64,000 nucleotides of DNA, taken from assembly GCF_014645815.1 (NCBI RefSeq), contig NZ_BMML01000004.1:496001-560000 (forward strand), read 5' to 3'. This document shows, in pieces, positions 7,861-16,091 of this stretch. The position numbers and the translations under genes were made by a program. A model generated the notes under the pieces. That model made no database searches. It saw only the letters and a list, made by a program, of their open reading frames with translations, and had not been told where the DNA came from. Within the stretch, counting starts at the first letter, position 1, and the number at the start of each line of letters is the position of its first letter. Source of the stretch: Streptomyces fuscichromogenes (GTDB lineage: Bacteria; Actinomycetota; Actinomycetes; Streptomycetales; Streptomycetaceae).

Positions 7861-9198
7861 GTGACGACCGTCCAATCACCCCCTGCGCCCCCCACGGCGA
7901 CACGCCCCAGGGTGGTGGCCCGCACGGGCCTGTACGCCGTGCTCGCCGTGAACGCGGCCGTGGTCGCCTACTTCTTCGCCGAGGCCGGTTTCGCCTCCAA
8001 CGCCCTGATCGTCATCGGCCGCCTCTTCGGCCTGTACGGCGCCCTCGTCATGGCCTTCCAGCTGGTGCTGGTGGCCCGGCTGCCCTGGCTGGACCGCCGG
8101 ATCGGCATGGACCGGCTGACCTCCTGGCACCGCTGGACCGGGTTCGCCCTGCTGTGGACGCTGCTCGCGCACGTCGTCTTCATCAGCTTCGGCTACGCCG
8201 ACGGCGCGGGCGTCGGCCCGGTCTCCGAGCTCGTCGACCTCGCGGAGACCACGGAAGGCGTGCTCCGGGCCGTGGTCGCGTTCGGCATCATCCTCGTGGT
8301 CGGCGCCGTCTCGGCCCGCTACGCCCGCCGCCGGCTCGCCTACGAGACCTGGCACTTCATCCACCTGTACACGTACGTGGCCGTGGTCCTCGCCTTCAGC
8401 CACCAGGTCGCGGTCGGTACCACCTTCACGGCGTCGGCCGCCGCCACGGCGTACTGGTACGCCCTGTGGGGCGTCGCGCTCGGCTCGGTGGCCCTCGGCC
8501 GTCTGGTCCTGCCGCTGTGGCGCAACCAGCGCCACCAGTTCCAGGTCTCCGCAGTCGTCCCCGAGTCGGACAACGTCGTCTCGGTCCACGTCACCGGCCG
8601 CGACCTCGACCGGCTGGGCGCCCAGGCCGGCCAGTTCTTCCTGTGGCGGTTCCTGACCAAGGACCGCTGGTGGCAGGCGAACCCGTTCTCCCTCTCCGCC
8701 GCCCCCGACGGCCGCACCCTGCGCCTGACCGCCAAGGCGGTGGGCGACGGCAGCGCCGGCCTGCGGCACCTGAAGGTCGGCACCCGCGTCTTCGCCGAGG
8801 GGCCCTACGGCGCGTTCACCACCCTGCACCGCCGCAGGACCGAGTCCCTGCTGATCGCGGGCGGCGTCGGCGTCACCCCCATCCGTGCGCTTCTCGAGGA
8901 CATCGAGGGACACGCGATCGTCGTCTACCGCGTCGGCACCGACCGCGACGCCGTCCTCTACGACGAACTCCGCGACCTCGCCGTCGCCAAGGGCGCCGAA
9001 CTCCACCTGGTCACCGGCCCGCCCGTCCCCGACCGGCTGGCCCCGCACGAGCTGATCCGGCTGGTGCCGGACATCGCCGACCGGGACGTCTTCCTGTGCG
9101 GCCCGCCGCCGATGATGAACGCGGTGCTGCGCACCCTGGGAGACCTGGGCGTGCCCAAGCCGCAGATCCACTTCGAGCGTTTCAGCCTGGCGGGATGA
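7861..9198 (+). CDS. Ferric reductase-like transmembrane flavoprotein with FAD/NAD(P)-binding domain
   Basis: A 445-residue protein with an N-terminal membrane part of about six helices (residues ~20-220). Candidate haem ligands are the His residues in SWHRWTGFALLWTLLAHV and TWHFIHLYTYVAVVLAFSHQ. A C-terminal ferredoxin-reductase module follows, with an FAD region (NPFSLSAAP), a nucleotide-binding glycine-rich segment (IAGGVGVTPIR) and FLCGPPPMM near the end. It should move electrons from cytosolic NAD(P)H across the membrane. The GTG start has AAGGAG ten bases upstream. It leads an operon with an FMN-carrying protein and ApbE, so its likely acceptor is the flavinylated partner. The terminal acceptor is not known. 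Confidence 0.88.
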   Translation: MTTVQSPPAPPTATRPRVVARTGLYAVLAVNAAVVAYFFAEAGFASNALIVIGRLFGLYGALVMAFQLVLVARLPWLDRRIGMDRLTSWHRWTGFALLWTLLAHVVFISFGYADGAGVGPVSELVDLAETTEGVLRAVVAFGIILVVGAVSARYARRRLAYETWHFIHLYTYVAVVLAFSHQVAVGTTFTASAAATAYWYALWGVALGSVALGRLVLPLWRNQRHQFQVSAVVPESDNVVSVHVTGRDLDRLGAQAGQFFLWRFLTKDRWWQANPFSLSAAPDGRTLRLTAKAVGDGSAGLRHLKVGTRVFAEGPYGAFTTLHRRRTESLLIAGGVGVTPIRALLEDIEGHAIVVYRVGTDRDAVLYDELRDLAVAKGAELHLVTGPPVPDRLAPHELIRLVPDIADRDVFLCGPPPMMNAVLRTLGDLGVPKPQIHFERFSLAG

Positions 9199-9208
9199 GA
9201 GAGACACC

Positions 9209-9613
9209 GTGAAGCGAGCCATATCCGTCGTCGCCCTGAGCATCGCGGGCCTCGTCCCCGTCTGGCGTTACGAGCCGTCGATCGGCGGTACGACCACCTC
9301 CGCCTCCACCTCCACCACCGAACCGGCGCCGAGCTCCTCGGCCACCTCCTCCTCGGGCACGGTCGTCAAGGGTACGACCATCGACACCGACAAGGGCCCG
9401 GTCCAGGTCCAGGTGACCTTCGACGGCGACGAGATCGCCGCCGTGAAGATGCTCCAGCAGCCGAACCACCCGCAGACGACGGCCGCGGTGCCGGTGCTCA
9501 TCGCTGAGACACTGAAGGCACAGAGCGCGGACATCGACACCGTGTCCGGCGCGACGATCACCAGCGACGGCTACAAGGAGTCCCTCCAGGCCGCGATCGA
9601 CGCGAAGGGCTGA
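9209..9613 (+). CDS. FMN-binding domain protein, predicted covalently flavinylated
   Basis: A 134-residue exported protein: an N-terminal hydrophobic segment (residues ~4-18) that is a signal or anchor, a Ser/Thr-rich linker (~28-50) and an FMN_bind domain (~55-134). DTVSGATITS at 110-119 is the S/T-G-A-T flavinylation motif, and Thr116 is the expected site of phosphoester-linked FMN by analogy with NqrC and other FMN_bind proteins. The gene begins 10 bp after the reductase and 2 bp before apbE, whose product attaches FMN. It should act as a one-domain electron carrier outside the membrane. There is no lipobox Cys. The GTG start follows a weak GAGAGA. Confidence 0.88.
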   Translation: MKRAISVVALSIAGLVPVWRYEPSIGGTTTSASTSTTEPAPSSSATSSSGTVVKGTTIDTDKGPVQVQVTFDGDEIAAVKMLQQPNHPQTTAAVPVLIAETLKAQSADIDTVSGATITSDGYKESLQAAIDAKG

Positions 9614-9615
9614 TC

Positions 9616-10356
9616 ATGCACCGGGTCGAACACGTCATGGGGTTCCCGGTCTCGCTGCGGGTGGACGACGAGGGGGACTTCGCGGCGGCCGCGGACGCCG
9701 TCTTCGGCCGGCTGCGGGAGGCCGACGCGCGGTTCAGCCCCTTCCGGGCGGACAGCGAGGTCTCCCGGCTGGACCGGGGCGAACTCTCCGTGTCCGAGGT
9801 GAGCCCGGACCTCGCCGAGGTGCTCGCGCTGTGCGAGGAGTACCGCGTGGCGACCGGCGGCGCGTTCGACGTACGGCTGCCGGGGCGGGGCCTGGACCCG
9901 TGCGCGGTGGTCAAGGGCTGGTCGGTGCAGCGGGCGGCGGACCTGCTGTCGGCCGCCGGGGCCCGGCGGTTCGTGCTGAACGCCGGCGGTGACGTGGTCG
10001 CCGTCGGCGGCCCCTGGCGGGTGGGCGTACGCCACCCCGACCACGCCGACCGGCTGTGCACGGTCCTGGAGATCACCGACGGGGCGGTCGCCACCTCGGC
10101 CCGCTACGAGCGCGGGGACCACATCGTCGACGGCCGCACGGGGCGTCCAGCGACCGGGCTGCTCAGCGTCACCGTCGTCGCCCGGACCCTGACGGAGGCC
10201 GACTCCGTGGCGACGGCCGCGTTCGCGATGGGCGCGGAGGGCGCCGCGTGGGCGGCGGCCCGCCCGGGCTGCGAGGTGTTCGTGGTGGACGCGGAGCGGG
10301 CCGTGGTGCGGACGCCGGGGTTGCCGGTCGCCGGGGAGCCCTCGGCGACCGCCTGA
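9616..10356 (+). CDS. apbE: FAD:protein FMN transferase (ApbE family)
   Basis: A 246-residue member of the compact actinobacterial ApbE type. It retains MGFPVSLRV at the N-terminus, TGGAFDV, the ALVKG-like segment DPCAVVKGW and FVLNAGGDVVAVG, which line the FAD/Mg site. The family transfers FMN from FAD to Thr in an SGAT motif, here available in the preceding gene. It starts 2 bp after that gene, so all three are presumably one transcript. No signal peptide is visible, unlike many Gram-negative ApbE lipoproteins; either it is exported by another route or flavinylation happens before export. A bidirectional terminator follows. Confidence 0.88.
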   Translation: MHRVEHVMGFPVSLRVDDEGDFAAAADAVFGRLREADARFSPFRADSEVSRLDRGELSVSEVSPDLAEVLALCEEYRVATGGAFDVRLPGRGLDPCAVVKGWSVQRAADLLSAAGARRFVLNAGGDVVAVGGPWRVGVRHPDHADRLCTVLEITDGAVATSARYERGDHIVDGRTGRPATGLLSVTVVARTLTEADSVATAAFAMGAEGAAWAAARPGCEVFVVDAERAVVRTPGLPVAGEPSATA

Positions 10357-10388
10357 CCCTGGCGGCGGGACGTAGGGCGGTCGGGCAG

Positions 10389-10438
10389 CACGAACGGGCG
10401 GGCCGCCGGGATGTCTCCCGGCGGCCCGCCCGTTCGTG
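10389..10438. terminator. Bidirectional terminator with a perfect 23-bp stem
   Basis: Arms 10389-10411 and 10416-10438 are perfectly complementary over 23 bp with a 4-nt loop (TGTC). It lies between the convergent ApbE gene and the GT39 glycosyltransferase gene, 8 bp from the latter's stop codon. There is no U tract, as is common in Streptomyces terminators. Confidence 0.9.
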
Positions 10439-10446
10439 GCCCGCGG

Positions 10447-12492
10447 TCAGCCGACGTCCGACGCGTCCAGCCGGTACAGCCCGCTGTAGGCGCTCACCGC
10501 CGTGCCGTGCTTCTTCACCCAGGTGGAGATCTCGGAGTTGGTGCCCTGGCCGCCGTCGCTGCTGACGACGATGTAGTGCAGCTTGCCCGCCTTCACCAGG
10601 CTCTTGAGCTTGGCGAGGGTCATCGCGTTGTCGCTGCCGGACCAGCCGCCCATGGAGATGACGGGCTGACCGGACTCCAGGATGATCGAGGACGCGGTCT
10701 GGTCGGTGGCCACCGCGACCAGCCAGGTGGCGCCGTCCTGGTGCTTCTTGAGGTACGTGATCATCGCGGAGCTGACCTGACCGCCGCCCATGCCTCCGGC
10801 GGTACGGCCGGACTGCGACTCACTGCTGGAGCTGGAGCTGGAGCTGGAGCCGGTGCTTCCCGTCCCGGTCGGCGGCTGCCCCATGGACTGCCCGCCGGAG
10901 CTTCCGGTGCCGGTCGGCGCGCTGCCGCTCGGGCGCTGGCCACCGCCGCCGCCCATGCCGCCACCGGTGCTGGGGCCGGCCGTGGGGTTGGTGCCGTTGC
11001 TGCTCGCGGTGGTGGCCGCCGAGACGGAGTAGGCGGCCGGGCCGGCCAGCAGGGCGACGATCGCCGCCAGCGCCGCGAAGCCGATCAGCTTCTGCCGCTT
11101 CATGAAGCGTCCGACCAGCAGGCCGGTCACCGCGAGCGCACCGCCGAGCCCGGCCACCACCTCGGCGACCGTGTACACCGTGCCGGAGCCGGAGACCCGC
11201 TGGAGCAGGACGACCGCCCAGACGGTGCTGGCGGCGACGGCCACCGGAAGCACCCAGCCCCACCTGGCCGCCGAACCGTCCCGGAAGGCCTGGTGGAGCA
11301 TGACCCCGCCCGCGCCGGCCAGGGCGGCGATCCCCGGCGCCATGGCGGTGACGTAGTACGGGTGGAAGGTGCCCTCGGCGAGCGAGAAGGTCAGGAAGTG
11401 CAGGACGAACCAGCCGCCCCACAGCATCAGCGCGGCGCGCCTGGCGTCGGTGCGCGGCGCCCGGCCGCGCAGCACCAGCCCACCGGCGAGGGCGATCGCG
11501 GCGAACGGGATCAGCCAGGAGATCTGGCCGCCCATGATGTCGTTGAACATCCGGTACAGGCCCGAACTGCCGCCGAAGCTCGCGCCGTTGCCCGCAGAGC
11601 CCACCGAGGAGCTCGCCCCGAAGATCCGGCCGAAGCCGTTGTAGCCGATGACCAGGTCCCACACGGTGTTGTCGGTGGAGCCGCCGATGTACGGCCGCGA
11701 GGAGGCCGGGATCAGGTCGACGATCACCATCCACCAGGCGCTGCTGACCACCAACGCGACGGTGGCGACGGCGAGGTTGCGCACGCGCCTGCCCAACGAC
11801 AGGTCCGTGGCCCACAGATAGACCAGGAAGAAGGCCGGCAGCACCACGTACGCCTGCATCATCTTGGTGTTGAAGGCGAACCCGATGGCGACCGCCGACC
11901 ACACCAGGGGCAGCAGCCTGCCCGTGCGCACCGCCTTCAGCAGCGCGGCCGCGCCGAGCAGCATCAGGAAGACCAGGATCGGGTCCGGGTTGGTGTCGCG
12001 GTTGATGGCGACCGTGATCGGGGTGAGGGTCAGGACGAGGGCGGCGATCGTGCCCGCCACGACTCCGAAGTCCCGCTTGACCAGGCGGTACAGCAGGGCC
12101 ACCGAGCCGGTGCCGACGGTGACCATCGGCAGCGCCAACTGCCAGGTGCCGTACCCGAAGGCGCGGGCGGACAGGCCCATCACCCACAGGGCGAAGGGGG
12201 GTTTGTCGACGGTGATGAAGCTGCCGGAGTCCAGGGCGCCGAAGAAGAACGCCTTCCAGCTCTTGGTGCCGGAGTAGACCGCCGCGTCGTAGAAGGTGTT
12301 GCCGGTGAGGGAGGTGAGGTTCCAGGCGTACAGGGCGGTGGCCAGGAGCAGGATCGCCCACAGGGCCGGGCGGGCCCAGCGGGGGTCCTCGGGGGCGCCC
12401 GTGAACAGCCTTCTGGCGCGAGAGACCGGCGGGGCGTCGGCCCGGTGCCGGCCGTCCTGGGCCGGTGCGGGCGGCGGGGCGAGGGTCGTCAT
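10447..12492 (-). CDS. GT39/ArnT-like membrane glycosyltransferase with Gly/Ser-rich extracellular tail
   Basis: A 681-residue membrane protein of the dolichyl-phosphate-mannose:protein mannosyltransferase/ArnT fold (YkcB-like). About a dozen helices span residues 30-470; the early loop YDAAVYSGTKSW and a later DKPPFALW carry the acidic residues typical of GT-C enzymes. After a final helix, low-complexity Gly/Ser stretches (including nine Ser in a row) lead to a folded C-terminal domain (MITYLKKHQDGATW...GLYRLDASD). It should transfer a sugar from a polyprenyl-phosphate carrier to an exported acceptor. Its ATG overlaps the stop of the upstream GT2 gene by 4 bp, and that enzyme probably makes the donor. 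The acceptor is unknown. Confidence 0.88.
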   Translation of the reverse strand: MTTLAPPPAPAQDGRHRADAPPVSRARRLFTGAPEDPRWARPALWAILLLATALYAWNLTSLTGNTFYDAAVYSGTKSWKAFFFGALDSGSFITVDKPPFALWVMGLSARAFGYGTWQLALPMVTVGTGSVALLYRLVKRDFGVVAGTIAALVLTLTPITVAINRDTNPDPILVFLMLLGAAALLKAVRTGRLLPLVWSAVAIGFAFNTKMMQAYVVLPAFFLVYLWATDLSLGRRVRNLAVATVALVVSSAWWMVIVDLIPASSRPYIGGSTDNTVWDLVIGYNGFGRIFGASSSVGSAGNGASFGGSSGLYRMFNDIMGGQISWLIPFAAIALAGGLVLRGRAPRTDARRAALMLWGGWFVLHFLTFSLAEGTFHPYYVTAMAPGIAALAGAGGVMLHQAFRDGSAARWGWVLPVAVAASTVWAVVLLQRVSGSGTVYTVAEVVAGLGGALAVTGLLVGRFMKRQKLIGFAALAAIVALLAGPAAYSVSAATTASSNGTNPTAGPSTGGGMGGGGGQRPSGSAPTGTGSSGGQSMGQPPTGTGSTGSSSSSSSSSESQSGRTAGGMGGGQVSSAMITYLKKHQDGATWLVAVATDQTASSIILESGQPVISMGGWSGSDNAMTLAKLKSLVKAGKLHYIVVSSDGGQGTNSEISTWVKKHGTAVSAYSGLYRLDASDVG

Positions 12493-13334
12493 GACGCGTA
12501 CTCCATGGGCTCGACGGCGGTGGCTGCCCCGGTGGGCAGGGCCGTGACGTTCTGGGGGACGGTGGTGCGCCGGGGTACGGCGGGGACGCGGGTGCGGCCG
12601 GTGACGGTGGCCCGGAGCATGCGGGCCATGCCCTTGAGGTCGTCGACGGCGGTGCGGACGATGTCGACCCGGCTGTCCGGGTCGTCGACCCAGTCGACCG
12701 GTACCTCGTGCACGCGCAGCCCGTTGCGCTGGGCGAGCACCAGGAGTTCGGTGTCGAAGAACCAGGCGGTGTCCTCGATGTGCGGGGCGAGGGCGTGGAA
12801 CACCTCGGTGCGTACGGCCTTGAAGCCGCACTGCGCGTCCGAGAAGCGGGCGCCCAGACCCGCCTTGAGGAGGAGGTTGTAGGAGCGCGAGACGAACTCC
12901 CGCTTGGGGCCGCGTATTACCGCCGACTGCCGGTGCAGCCGGCTGCCGATCGCGAGGTCGCTGTGCCCGGACAGCAGCGGGGCGACGAGCGGCAGGAAGC
13001 CGTCGAGTCCGGTGGAGAGGTCGACGTCCATGTAGGCGACGACATCGGCCGTGGACCGGCTCCACACGTGCTTCAGGGCGCGGCCCCGGCCCTTCTCCTC
13101 CAGCCGCCGTGCGTGTACGTGCGGCAGGCGCAGGGTCAGTCCGGTCGCCACCGTCCAGGTGGCGTCCGTGCTCGCGTTGTCCGCGATCGTGATGCGGAAC
13201 GGGAACGGGAAGGAGTCTTCGAGGTATGCGTGGAGACGGCCGATGCTGCCGGCGAGGACATGGGCCTCGTTGTAGACCGGCACCACGATCTCGACCGACC
13301 GGCGCCGGACGCCTCCCGCGTTCGTTTCGTTCAT
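12489..13334 (-). CDS. GT2 family glycosyltransferase, polyprenyl-phosphate sugar synthase type
   Basis: The 281-residue enzyme is of the DPM1/GtrB class. It shows the GT-A start EIVVPVYNEAHVL, ADNASTDAT, the metal-binding DVDLSTG (DXD position) and a GSRLHRQSAV segment, followed by FSDAQCGFKA and WFFDTELL. No trailing membrane helices are seen. It should load a nucleotide sugar onto polyprenyl phosphate for the membrane transferase encoded next, to which it is coupled by a 4-bp overlap. The sugar cannot be read from sequence. Confidence 0.88.
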   Translation of the reverse strand: MNETNAGGVRRRSVEIVVPVYNEAHVLAGSIGRLHAYLEDSFPFPFRITIADNASTDATWTVATGLTLRLPHVHARRLEEKGRGRALKHVWSRSTADVVAYMDVDLSTGLDGFLPLVAPLLSGHSDLAIGSRLHRQSAVIRGPKREFVSRSYNLLLKAGLGARFSDAQCGFKAVRTEVFHALAPHIEDTAWFFDTELLVLAQRNGLRVHEVPVDWVDDPDSRVDIVRTAVDDLKGMARMLRATVTGRTRVPAVPRRTTVPQNVTALPTGAATAVEPMEYAS

Positions 13335-13577
13335 GACCCCGACGATCGGGGCGCTGTCTGGGGCGGTCGTGAGGCTTCACTGAGCGAGGAATGAGAATCA
13401 GGGAACTCACAGGTCCCGCACAGTGGGCGACGGTCAGGTCACGAACTGAAGAGGATCAGTCAGTCGCCAAAGTGCTGAAACACTTCCGGTCTAGACTCTC
13501 CCCGCAACCGCCTGTACCACGGCGACCGTGGTCGAAAACTGGGCAGTTTCTGCCAAACCCGAAGGGCATTCGGCGTT
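13335..13577. promoter_or_regulatory. Divergent intergenic region with three short palindromes
   Basis: Between the GT2 gene and the ABC ATPase gene lie AAGTG-CTGAAA-CACTT (13470-13485), ACCACGG-CGA-CCGTGGT (13516-13532) and GGCAG-TTT-CTGCC (13542-13554), all perfect inverted repeats within 85 bp. The last two lie just upstream of the transporter gene and could be operators or 5' leader hairpins. No clear -35/-10 pair was identified. Confidence 0.45.
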
Positions 13578-14708
13578 TTGATACGGATAGATTCAGTCAC
13601 CAAGCGGTACCCGGACGGTACGGTCGCCGTCGATCGGCTCTCCCTGGAGATACCGGATCGCTCGATCACCGTCTTCGTCGGCCCCTCGGGCTGCGGCAAG
13701 ACCACGACCCTTCGGATGATCAACCGGATGGTGGAGCCCAGCGAGGGCCGCATCCTCCTCGACGGCGCCGACATCCACGCGCAACCGGTCAACACCCTGC
13801 GCCGGTCGATGGGTTACGTCATCCAGAACGCCGGTCTCTTCCAGCACCGCACCATCATCGACAACATCGCCACCGTGCCCCGGCTGCTCGGCTGGAACAA
13901 GCAGAAGGCGCGGTCCCGGGCGGCCGAGCTGATGGAGCGGGTCGGCCTCGACTCCGCGCTGGCCAAGCGTTACCCCTACCAGCTCTCCGGCGGCCAGCAG
14001 CAGCGCGTCGGTGTGGCCCGGGCGCTCGCCGCGGACCCGCCGGTGCTCCTGATGGACGAGCCGTTCTCCGCCGTGGACCCCGTGGTCCGCAAGGGGCTCC
14101 AGGACGAACTCCTGCGCATCCAGGACGAGTTGGGCAAGACGATCGTCTTCGTCACCCATGACATCGACGAGGCGATCAAGCTCGGCACGATGGTCGCCGT
14201 GATGCGTACCGGCGGTCATCTCGCCCAGTACGCCCCGCCCGCCGAACTGCTCACCGACCCCGCGGACGCCTTCGTCGAGGACTTCCTCGGCGCCGACCGG
14301 GGCATCCGGCGGCTGTCCTTCTTCCCGTCCGCGGCCCTCGAACTGCAGACCGCCCCGATCGTGGCGATCGACACCGACGCCGCCCGGCTCGGCGCCCGCG
14401 CCGCGGCCGACGCGCCCTACCTCCTCGTCACGGACCTGGACGGCAGACCGCTCGGCTGGGGCGAGCCGCGGAACCTCACCGCCGGCTCCATCCGCCCGGA
14501 GCAACTGATCCCGTACGGGCGGCCCTTCGTCCCCGGCAGGGACTCGCTGCGCGCCGCCCTCGACGGCTCCGTCCTCTCGCCGACCGGCTGGGCCGTGGCC
14601 GTGGACGGCGAGGGACGCGCGGTCGGCGTCGTCTCCCAGCAGGTCATCGGCGCCGCGATCCGCACCGCCCACGCCGAGGGCCGCGACGACGCGAAGGTCG
14701 GGGGATGA
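13578..14708 (+). CDS. Osmoprotectant (glycine betaine/quaternary amine) ABC transporter ATPase, OpuCA/ProV type
   Basis: A 376-residue ATPase. Walker A is GPSGCGKTT, the signature LSGGQQQR, Walker B VLLMDEP, followed by H-loop FVTHD; IDEAIKLGTMVAVM and DFLGADR are typical of the quaternary-amine subfamily. A C-terminal region (~255-370) resembles a CBS pair, the ionic-strength sensor of this family. The start is a TTG giving IRIDSVTKRYPDG, with GAAGGGC ten bases upstream; no ATG or GTG fits the family's N-terminus. Its TGA overlaps the first permease by 4 bp. The substrate-binding partner is not next in the operon but at 20518, beyond a conservon. Confidence 0.9.
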   Translation: MIRIDSVTKRYPDGTVAVDRLSLEIPDRSITVFVGPSGCGKTTTLRMINRMVEPSEGRILLDGADIHAQPVNTLRRSMGYVIQNAGLFQHRTIIDNIATVPRLLGWNKQKARSRAAELMERVGLDSALAKRYPYQLSGGQQQRVGVARALAADPPVLLMDEPFSAVDPVVRKGLQDELLRIQDELGKTIVFVTHDIDEAIKLGTMVAVMRTGGHLAQYAPPAELLTDPADAFVEDFLGADRGIRRLSFFPSAALELQTAPIVAIDTDAARLGARAAADAPYLLVTDLDGRPLGWGEPRNLTAGSIRPEQLIPYGRPFVPGRDSLRAALDGSVLSPTGWAVAVDGEGRAVGVVSQQVIGAAIRTAHAEGRDDAKVGG

Positions 14709-15355
14709 GCGGCTTCTTCGACATCCCGAGCGACCTCCAGAACACCTACTTCGGGCTGATCGGCCTCCACCTCCGCGAGGCCCTCCTCCCGGTCCTGGCC
14801 GGTCTCCTGGTCTCGCTCCCGATCGCCCAGCTCTGTGTGCGCTTCCGCTGGCTGTACCCGCCGGTGCTGGGCGTGACCACGATCCTGTACGCCATCCCCT
14901 CGCTGGCCTTCTTCGTCGTCCTCATCGACTACACCGGCCAGACCGAGACCACGGTGATGATCCCGCTCGCGGTGTACAGCCTGGTGGTCCTGGTCCCGGC
15001 CATCGTGGACGGCGTCCGCTCGGTCCCGGCGGAGACCCTGGCCGCCGCGACCGCGATGGGCCTCGGCCCGGTACGCCGTTACTTCCAGGTCCAGTTGCCG
15101 ATCGCGGTCCCCGCGATCATCGCGGGCCTGCGCGTCGCCACCGTCTCCAGCATCTCCCTGGTCAGCGTCGGCATGCTGATCGGCAACCAGGGCGCGCTCG
15201 GCAACCTGCTCAACGACGCGAACATCTACCACCGTCCCGAACTGGCGGTGAACTCGGTCCTGACCACAGCCGTGCTGGCCATCGTGGCCGACGCCGTCCT
15301 CGTCCTCGTACGCCGTGTGCTGACGCCCTGGATGCCGAAGGAGAGCACCCGGTGA
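14705..15355 (+). CDS. Osmoprotectant ABC transporter permease (OpuCB-like)
   Basis: A 216-residue inner-membrane permease with about five helices. The EAA-type loop (VPAETLAAATAMGLGPVRRYFQVQLP) that docks on the ATPase is intact. It starts with an ATGA overlap with the ATPase gene and ends overlapping the second permease (GTGA), so the three are translationally coupled. It forms half of the membrane channel for glycine betaine or a related quaternary amine. The substrate is inferred from family membership. Confidence 0.88.
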   Translation: MSGFFDIPSDLQNTYFGLIGLHLREALLPVLAGLLVSLPIAQLCVRFRWLYPPVLGVTTILYAIPSLAFFVVLIDYTGQTETTVMIPLAVYSLVVLVPAIVDGVRSVPAETLAAATAMGLGPVRRYFQVQLPIAVPAIIAGLRVATVSSISLVSVGMLIGNQGALGNLLNDANIYHRPELAVNSVLTTAVLAIVADAVLVLVRRVLTPWMPKESTR

Positions 15356-16017
15356 ACGTCCTGAACTACGTCCACGCCTTCTTCAGCGACAGCTCCCACT
15401 GGCACGGCTACGACGGCATCCCCACCCGTCTGTGGGAACACGTCCAGTACTCCCTGGAGGCGCTCGCCTACGCGGCGGGCATCGGCCTGCCCGTCGGCCT
15501 GATCACCGGCCACTACGGCCGCGGCGGCAACACCCTCGCCCTGATCGCCACGGCCGGCCGGGCACTGCCCAGCTTCGGCCTGCTGGTCCTGATGTTCATC
15601 TGGCTCGGCTTCGGCATGCTGCCGGTGATGATCCCGCTGGTGATCCTCGCGGTACCGCCGATCCTGGTCACGACGTACGAGGCGATGCGCTCGGTCGACC
15701 CGTCCCCGGTGGACGCGGCGCGGGGCATGGGCATGCCGGAGTCACGCGTCCTCTTCCAGGTGGAACTCCCGGTCGCCCTTCCGCTGATCCTCAGCGGCCT
15801 GCGCTCGGCGGCCATCCAGATCGTCTCGACGGCGACCATCGCCGCCTACGTCAGCCTGGGCGGCCTCGGCCGGTACATCATCGACGGCCTCTACCAGAAG
15901 AACTACGAGAAGGTCGTGGGCGGCGCCACCCTGGTGGCGGCCATGGCCCTGGCCACGCTGGGCATCTTCTGGGCGGTACAGAGACTGACCGTCTCTCCCG
16001 GCGTACGCCGGGGATAA
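15352..16017 (+). CDS. Osmoprotectant ABC transporter permease (OpuCD-like)
   Basis: A 221-residue permease paralogous to the preceding one; its coupling loop reads SPVDAARGMGMPESRVLFQVELP. About five to six membrane helices are visible. The GTG start overlaps the TGA of the previous permease by 4 bp. It is the last gene of this transcript and is followed by a 13-bp-stem hairpin. In the usual OpuC order the binding lipoprotein gene would come next; here a four-gene conservon on the other strand intervenes. Confidence 0.88.
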   Translation: MNVLNYVHAFFSDSSHWHGYDGIPTRLWEHVQYSLEALAYAAGIGLPVGLITGHYGRGGNTLALIATAGRALPSFGLLVLMFIWLGFGMLPVMIPLVILAVPPILVTTYEAMRSVDPSPVDAARGMGMPESRVLFQVELPVALPLILSGLRSAAIQIVSTATIAAYVSLGGLGRYIIDGLYQKNYEKVVGGATLVAAMALATLGIFWAVQRLTVSPGVRRG

Positions 16018-16033
16018 CTCCCCTGATCTGCCA

Positions 16034-16083
16034 GGGACGCGGGGAACTGCGCGACCAGCCACAACCGGTCCGCAGTTCCCCGC
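16034..16083. terminator. Palindromic intergenic element acting as bidirectional terminator
   Basis: GCGGGGAACTGCG (16039-16051) and CGCAGTTCCCCGC (16071-16083) form a perfect 13-bp stem around a 19-nt loop between the convergent permease and cvnD genes. The word CGCGGGGAACTGCGCGAC (16038-16055) recurs on the other strand at 60735-60752, and GCGCGACCAGCCAC (16049-16062) recurs at 49847-49860, so this is one copy of a dispersed family. Confidence 0.8.
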
Positions 16084-16091
16084 AACCGCGA

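Noticed and set aside
10447..13410. A 987-residue fusion including the GT39 transferase
   Set aside because: The extra N-terminal part is an alternative frame of the GT2 gene; the ATG at 12492 with a 4-bp overlap explains both genes.
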